The notes below the pieces were generated by a model. It saw only the letters and a list, made by a program, of their open reading frames with translations. It made no database searches and was not told the origin of the DNA. A stretch of DNA of 9,191 nt from an uncultured Clostridia bacterium (GTDB lineage Bacteria; Bacillota_A; Clostridia; Oscillospirales; Oscillospiraceae): positions 1 to 9,191 of the forward strand of contig CAMVGI010000030.1 of assembly GCA_947166955.1 (NCBI GenBank), read 5' to 3'. This document shows, piece after piece, positions 6,446 to 9,191 of this stretch; position 1 is the first letter of the stretch; each line of letters starts with the position of its first letter. Made by a program: the position numbers and the translations under genes.

Positions 6446-7364
6446 AATCCTTCTTGTTCTACAGCAGTTCAGGGAAGGCGCGGGCGCCTTCTTCACGAGC
6501 TTTTTCCTCAAGATGAGTTATATCGGGGAAATGGCTGTTGTGCTGGCTATCATAGCGGAGATCTACTGGTGCGTAAACAAGGAATTCGGGAATTATCTTC
6601 TGATGGGCTGGAGCGGCAACCGAATCGTAAACGGCCTGTTGAAGGTAACGGCTTGTGTTTATCGCCCGTGGATCCGGGATGCCCGTGTCATCCCAGACAG
6701 TGAAGCACAGATAACAGCCACAGGTTACTCTTTTCCCAGCGGACACAGCATGAATGCTGCGTCGCTGTACGGCGGAGGGGCTATCCGGAAGGACCTGCCC
6801 CGGGTGCTGCGCGTCGTACTTGGCCTGATTGCCGCACTGATCGCGTTCAGCCGCAATTATCTGGGCGTACATACACCGCAGGATGTTTTGGTGGGCATGG
6901 CGGTCGGCCTGCTTGTCATGTGGCTGACCGGCAAACTGATGAAATGGGTTGAGGCGCATCCTGAAAAGGATATCACGGTAATGTGCATCGGCATCGGAAT
7001 TGCCGCTGCTGTGGCAGTGTTTGCCGCACTGAAGTCTTATCCGGAAGACAGAGACGCAGCCGGGAAACTGCTGGTGGACGGTGCGAAAATGGCCAACGAT
7101 ACGTTCAAAGGCGTCGGTTGGGCCATCGGCTATCTGACCGGCTGGGTGCTGGAAAGACGGTTCGTCGGTTTCTCGACTGACGTTCCGATGGCGACGAGGG
7201 TCACACGGTTTGTGACGGGCCTGCTCGGCTTTTATGCAGTCAGCCTGATTTTTGTGCCTCTGATCAAGAATGGGATCCCCGGGGCTGCAGGTGCGATCGC
7301 ATCCTGCTTTCTTCAGATGTTTTATGTCTCTTTCCTTTTCCCGTGGTGCTTAAAACGAATTTGA
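6435..7364 (+). CDS. Membrane PAP2-family phosphatase (phosphatidic acid / undecaprenyl-PP phosphatase-like)
   Basis: A 309-residue integral membrane protein with the complete lipid-phosphatase signature. Motif 1 is K-x6-RP (K70 to R77-P78), motif 2 is PSGH (101-104), motif 3 is SR-x5-H-x3-D (S139-R140, H146, D150). By family knowledge H104 is the general acid/base and H146 the nucleophile that becomes phosphorylated. Likely substrates are lipid phosphates such as undecaprenyl pyrophosphate, phosphatidate or phosphatidylglycerophosphate; the sequence does not choose between them. Helices flank the motifs, and about 150 residues follow motif 3, including hydrophobic segments near 181-200, 258-280 and 285-304. 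This tail is longer than in minimal PAP2 enzymes and resembles the longer Firmicutes forms. The start at 6435 has GGAGGTG 6 nt upstream and overlaps the lipoprotein stop; an in-frame ATG at 6342 has no comparable site and lies deep in the upstream gene. Confidence 0.92.
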   Translation: MDIEILLVLQQFREGAGAFFTSFFLKMSYIGEMAVVLAIIAEIYWCVNKEFGNYLLMGWSGNRIVNGLLKVTACVYRPWIRDARVIPDSEAQITATGYSFPSGHSMNAASLYGGGAIRKDLPRVLRVVLGLIAALIAFSRNYLGVHTPQDVLVGMAVGLLVMWLTGKLMKWVEAHPEKDITVMCIGIGIAAAVAVFAALKSYPEDRDAAGKLLVDGAKMANDTFKGVGWAIGYLTGWVLERRFVGFSTDVPMATRVTRFVTGLLGFYAVSLIFVPLIKNGIPGAAGAIASCFLQMFYVSFLFPWCLKRI

Positions 7365-7415
7365 AGCAAGCATCGAAAAGAAGGCTGTCGTCCCGTCAAT
7401 CACGGACATCTTTGT

Positions 7416-7422
7416 GGAGGAG
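7416..7422 (+). promoter_or_regulatory. Ribosome binding site deciding the acetyltransferase start
   Basis: GGAGGAG lies 6 nt before ATG 7429. It overlaps the codons that would follow an alternative GTG start at 7414, so the ATG is preferred. Confidence 0.8.
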
Positions 7423-7428
7423 AACGTA

Positions 7429-8064
7429 ATGAAAAACGGAAAGATGCCGGACCCGAATACGATTCATCCGATAGCCGGATATGAAAAAGAGATCTATGTT
7501 AAACCTGCGATTTCAAATATCATGGTCGGAGAGTTCACTTATATCGCGGATTCCGACTTCGAAAGCCACGTTACGCACCACTATGAATGGATCGGGGACA
7601 AACTCATTATCGGCAAATTCTGTCAGATCGCGGCGGGCGTGGAGTTCGTTATGAACGGCGCCAACCACCAGATGAACGCGGTATCCACCTTTCCGTTCTA
7701 CACACTTGAAGGGTGGGACATGAAACCGCCGAAAGATTCCGATCTGCCGATCAAGGGCGATACCGTCATCGGAAACGACGTATGGATCGGGCAAAACGCG
7801 GTCATTCTCCCCGGCGTTCATATCGGAGACGGCGCAATAATAGGCGCGAACAGCGTCGTGGGCAGCGACGTCGAACCGTACACGATCGTTGTCGGAAACC
7901 CCGCAAGACAATTGAGAAAACGCTTTGATGAGGAATTGAGGGCAATGCTGTTGGAATTCCGCTGGTGGGACAAGAGCATAGAAGAGATCAACGCGCTTAT
8001 TCCGTATCTCACTTGCGGCGATTTGGAAAAAGTCAAGGCGGAAATAGAAAAGAGACTGGGCTGA
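7429..8064 (+). CDS. CatB/Vat-like hexapeptide-repeat O-acetyltransferase
   Basis: A 211-residue acyltransferase of the left-handed beta-helix class (xenobiotic acetyltransferase family: type B chloramphenicol and streptogramin A acetyltransferases and their many relatives). It would transfer acetyl from acetyl-CoA to a hydroxyl group, working as a trimer in the cytoplasm. Visible support: the loop motif MNGANHQM with the presumed catalytic H80, followed by STFPF (86-90); hexapeptide turns from DTVIGNDVWIGQNAVILPGVHIG onward (111-133); IIGANSVV (137-144); and the closing VVGNPAR (154-160) with a helical C-terminus containing FRWWD. The start at 7429 is preceded by GGAGGAG at 6 nt; the GTG at 7414 falls upstream of that site and is rejected. 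The gene sits 64 nt after the PAP2 gene with no clear promoter or terminator between. Actual drug resistance is not implied: many relatives acetylate sugars or unknown acceptors. Confidence 0.92.
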   Translation: MKNGKMPDPNTIHPIAGYEKEIYVKPAISNIMVGEFTYIADSDFESHVTHHYEWIGDKLIIGKFCQIAAGVEFVMNGANHQMNAVSTFPFYTLEGWDMKPPKDSDLPIKGDTVIGNDVWIGQNAVILPGVHIGDGAIIGANSVVGSDVEPYTIVVGNPARQLRKRFDEELRAMLLEFRWWDKSIEEINALIPYLTCGDLEKVKAEIEKRLG

Positions 8065-8119
8065 CAGAGTCGAGCTTGCGGGGATATCGCCATGCCGGAG
8101 CTTATAGAGGAGTTGCAAC

Positions 8120-8593
8120 ATGAGAAGAAAAGAACGCGAAGTGACTGACATCGACAATATTCTGCGAATCGTTGACACCGCAAAGATTCTGCATCTCGGG
8201 ATGTTTGATTCCGGGTATCCTTACGTCCTTCCCCTCCACTACGGATATGAATATACGGACAAGACTCTCATCTTTTATCTGCATAGCGCAAGAGAAGGAC
8301 ATAAGCTGGACCTGATCAGAGCCAATCCCAATGTATGTGTTGAGATGGAGTGCGATGTTGAGCTTATTTCCGGCGGAGAAACGCCCTGTAAATACGGAGC
8401 GGCATTTGCATCTGTAATCGGACGCGGTCATGCGGAAGTGGTCAAAGATGTGCAGGAGAAAATCAGGGGGCTTTCTCTGCTGATGAAGAATCAGACTGCA
8501 CGGGATTTTATTATCAACGACCAAATGGCGTCAACGGTAGAAGTCATCAAGGTCGTTGTATCGGAATTCAGCGCCAAATCCAGACCAATATGA
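8120..8593 (+). CDS. Pyridoxamine 5'-phosphate oxidase-fold flavoprotein, NimA-like
   Basis: A 157-residue protein of the split-barrel flavin-binding family that includes the nitroimidazole-resistance protein NimA. The start MRRKEREVTD is typical of this clade, followed by the strand-turn-strand core GMFDSGYPYVLPLHYGYEY (27-45), the conserved FYLHSAREGHKLDLIRANPNVCVEME segment (52-77) and the SVIGRGHAEVV strand (98-108). The family binds FMN or heme and acts as a small cytoplasmic dimer; NimA members are thought to reduce nitro compounds, while most homologues have no known substrate. The start has AGAGGAG 7 nt upstream. The gene follows the acetyltransferase by 55 nt and precedes the MATE gene by 30 nt, suggesting co-transcription. 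Its base composition is lower in GC than the hydrogenase operon: 25 G+C in the 60 bases at 8221-8280, against 43 at 3241-3300. Family assignment is firm; resistance function is not shown. Confidence 0.9.
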   Translation: MRRKEREVTDIDNILRIVDTAKILHLGMFDSGYPYVLPLHYGYEYTDKTLIFYLHSAREGHKLDLIRANPNVCVEMECDVELISGGETPCKYGAAFASVIGRGHAEVVKDVQEKIRGLSLLMKNQTARDFIINDQMASTVEVIKVVVSEFSAKSRPI

Positions 8594-8623
8594 AGGATGG
8601 AAGAGAGTAGACAGGAAGAAGAT

Positions 8624-9191
8624 ATGAACAAGAGCGAACTGTTTGAATCCGTGCATCCGGCAAAGGCGCTGTCCGTTATGGCATTGCCGACGGTCGCCAG
8701 CCAAGTCATTGTTCTGCTCTACAATCTGGCGGACACATGGTTCATCGGACGCACCGATGACCCTTATATGATCGCCGCGTCGTCGCTGGTGCTGACCGTT
8801 TACCTCGCCGTAGTGGCGCTGGCAAACGTATTCGGCGTCGGCGGAAGCAGTCTGATGGTGCGCCTGATGGGCGAAAAACGCGAGGCGGAAGCGCGACGCG
8901 TGGCCTCTTACAGTATCGCCGCCTCGATCATGGCGGCTTTGGCATTCTCGCTGCTGACCCTCGTTTTCATGAGCCCGCTGCTGCATCTGCTGGGCGCCAG
9001 CGAGAACACCTTTCGATATGGGCGGCAGTATCTTCTCGCAACGACCGTGGTCGGAGCGCTCCCGACCGTTCTGGCGATGGACATGCCGATGCTCCTGCGC
9101 AATGCGGGTTATTCCAGAGAGGCGGGCTTCGGCGTCGCCTTGGGCGGCGTCTTGAATATCCTGCTCGACCCGCTTTTTATGTTTGTTCTTC
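8624..9191 (+). CDS. MATE-family multidrug/metabolite efflux transporter, 3'-truncated
   Basis: The first 189 codons of a multi-helix membrane exporter of the multidrug and toxic compound extrusion family, which expels cationic drugs or metabolites using Na+ or H+ gradients. The N-terminus carries the family-typical first helix ALPTVASQVIVLLYNLADTWFIG (residues ~21-43). A second helix with GVGGSSLMVRLMGE follows, then two further helices and the LRNAGYSREA loop before LGGVLNILLDPLFMF, the usual pattern of MepA-like members. The full family length is about 440-460 residues, so more than half lies beyond the window. The start at 8624 has AGGAAG 5 nt upstream; the in-frame ATG at 8597 would add nine charged residues and lacks a well-placed site. 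Substrate is unknown. Confidence 0.9.
   Translation, partial: MNKSELFESVHPAKALSVMALPTVASQVIVLLYNLADTWFIGRTDDPYMIAASSLVLTVYLAVVALANVFGVGGSSLMVRLMGEKREAEARRVASYSIAASIMAALAFSLLTLVFMSPLLHLLGASENTFRYGRQYLLATTVVGALPTVLAMDMPMLLRNAGYSREAGFGVALGGVLNILLDPLFMFVL

Noticed and set aside
7390..7407. Hairpin between the PAP2 and acetyltransferase genes
   Set aside because: It has only 6 pairs with a bulge and no strong T-tract; too weak to call as terminator or regulator.
8092..8148. 18-codon open frame (MPELIEELQH...) overlapping the Nim-like start
   Set aside because: It has no well-placed ribosome site of its own and sits on the ribosome site of the Nim-like gene.
8590..8610. Six-codon frame starting at an ATGA overlap with the Nim-like stop
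   Set aside because: It is too short to judge, with no ribosome site; the MATE start at 8624 has its own site.
1..9191. tRNA/rRNA genes, riboswitches, CRISPR arrays, IS elements, attachment sites
   Set aside because: Looked for by eye on both strands; no cloverleaf, repeat-spacer pattern, transposase/integrase or flanking direct repeat was found.

Overview
The window reads as a piece of chromosome from an anaerobic, fermentative member of the Clostridia with a GC-rich genome (Oscillospiraceae/Christensenellales-like; this placement is inferred, and no marker gene is present to fix it). The reasons are an [FeFe]-hydrogenase, strong GGAGG-type ribosome binding sites, tightly packed co-directional genes, a clostridial-style lipoprotein and many fermentative-anaerobe family members. 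All eight genes are on the + strand; the first and last are cut by the window edges.

Region 1 (1-1926) is the 3' part of a fused TRAP transporter permease (4TM+12TM type), which ends at a likely intrinsic terminator. A compact intergenic region (1927-2077) then carries a good sigma-A-type promoter with an extended -10.

Region 2 (2078-5649) is the centre of interest: a two-gene operon. The first gene encodes a flavoprotein that joins the Fe-S tail domain of NuoF/HydB to a complete GltD/NfnB-type FAD-NAD(P) module. The second, overlapping by 7 nt, encodes a 580-residue M3-type [FeFe]-hydrogenase with every H-cluster motif and accessory cluster ligand visible. Together they look like a soluble NAD(P)H-linked hydrogenase in which a GltD-type flavin module takes the place of the usual NuoE/NuoF (FMN) input module. 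This resembles the arrangement called 'glutamate synthase-linked' (group A2) in hydrogenase classification. No maturase genes lie in the window.

Region 3 (5650-5773) is a short non-coding gap with a perfect 16-bp-arm palindrome. It is followed by a small lipoprotein gene (5774-6445) overlapping a membrane PAP2-type phosphatase gene (6435-7364).

Region 4 (7365-9191) is a run of accessory-looking genes: a CatB/Vat-like hexapeptide acetyltransferase, a NimA-like pyridoxamine-5'-phosphate-oxidase-fold protein and the 5' part of a MATE efflux pump. Base composition falls clearly through the PAP2-acetyltransferase-Nim stretch compared with the hydrogenase operon, which suggests a different history. 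No RNA genes, CRISPR arrays, IS elements or phage genes were seen.
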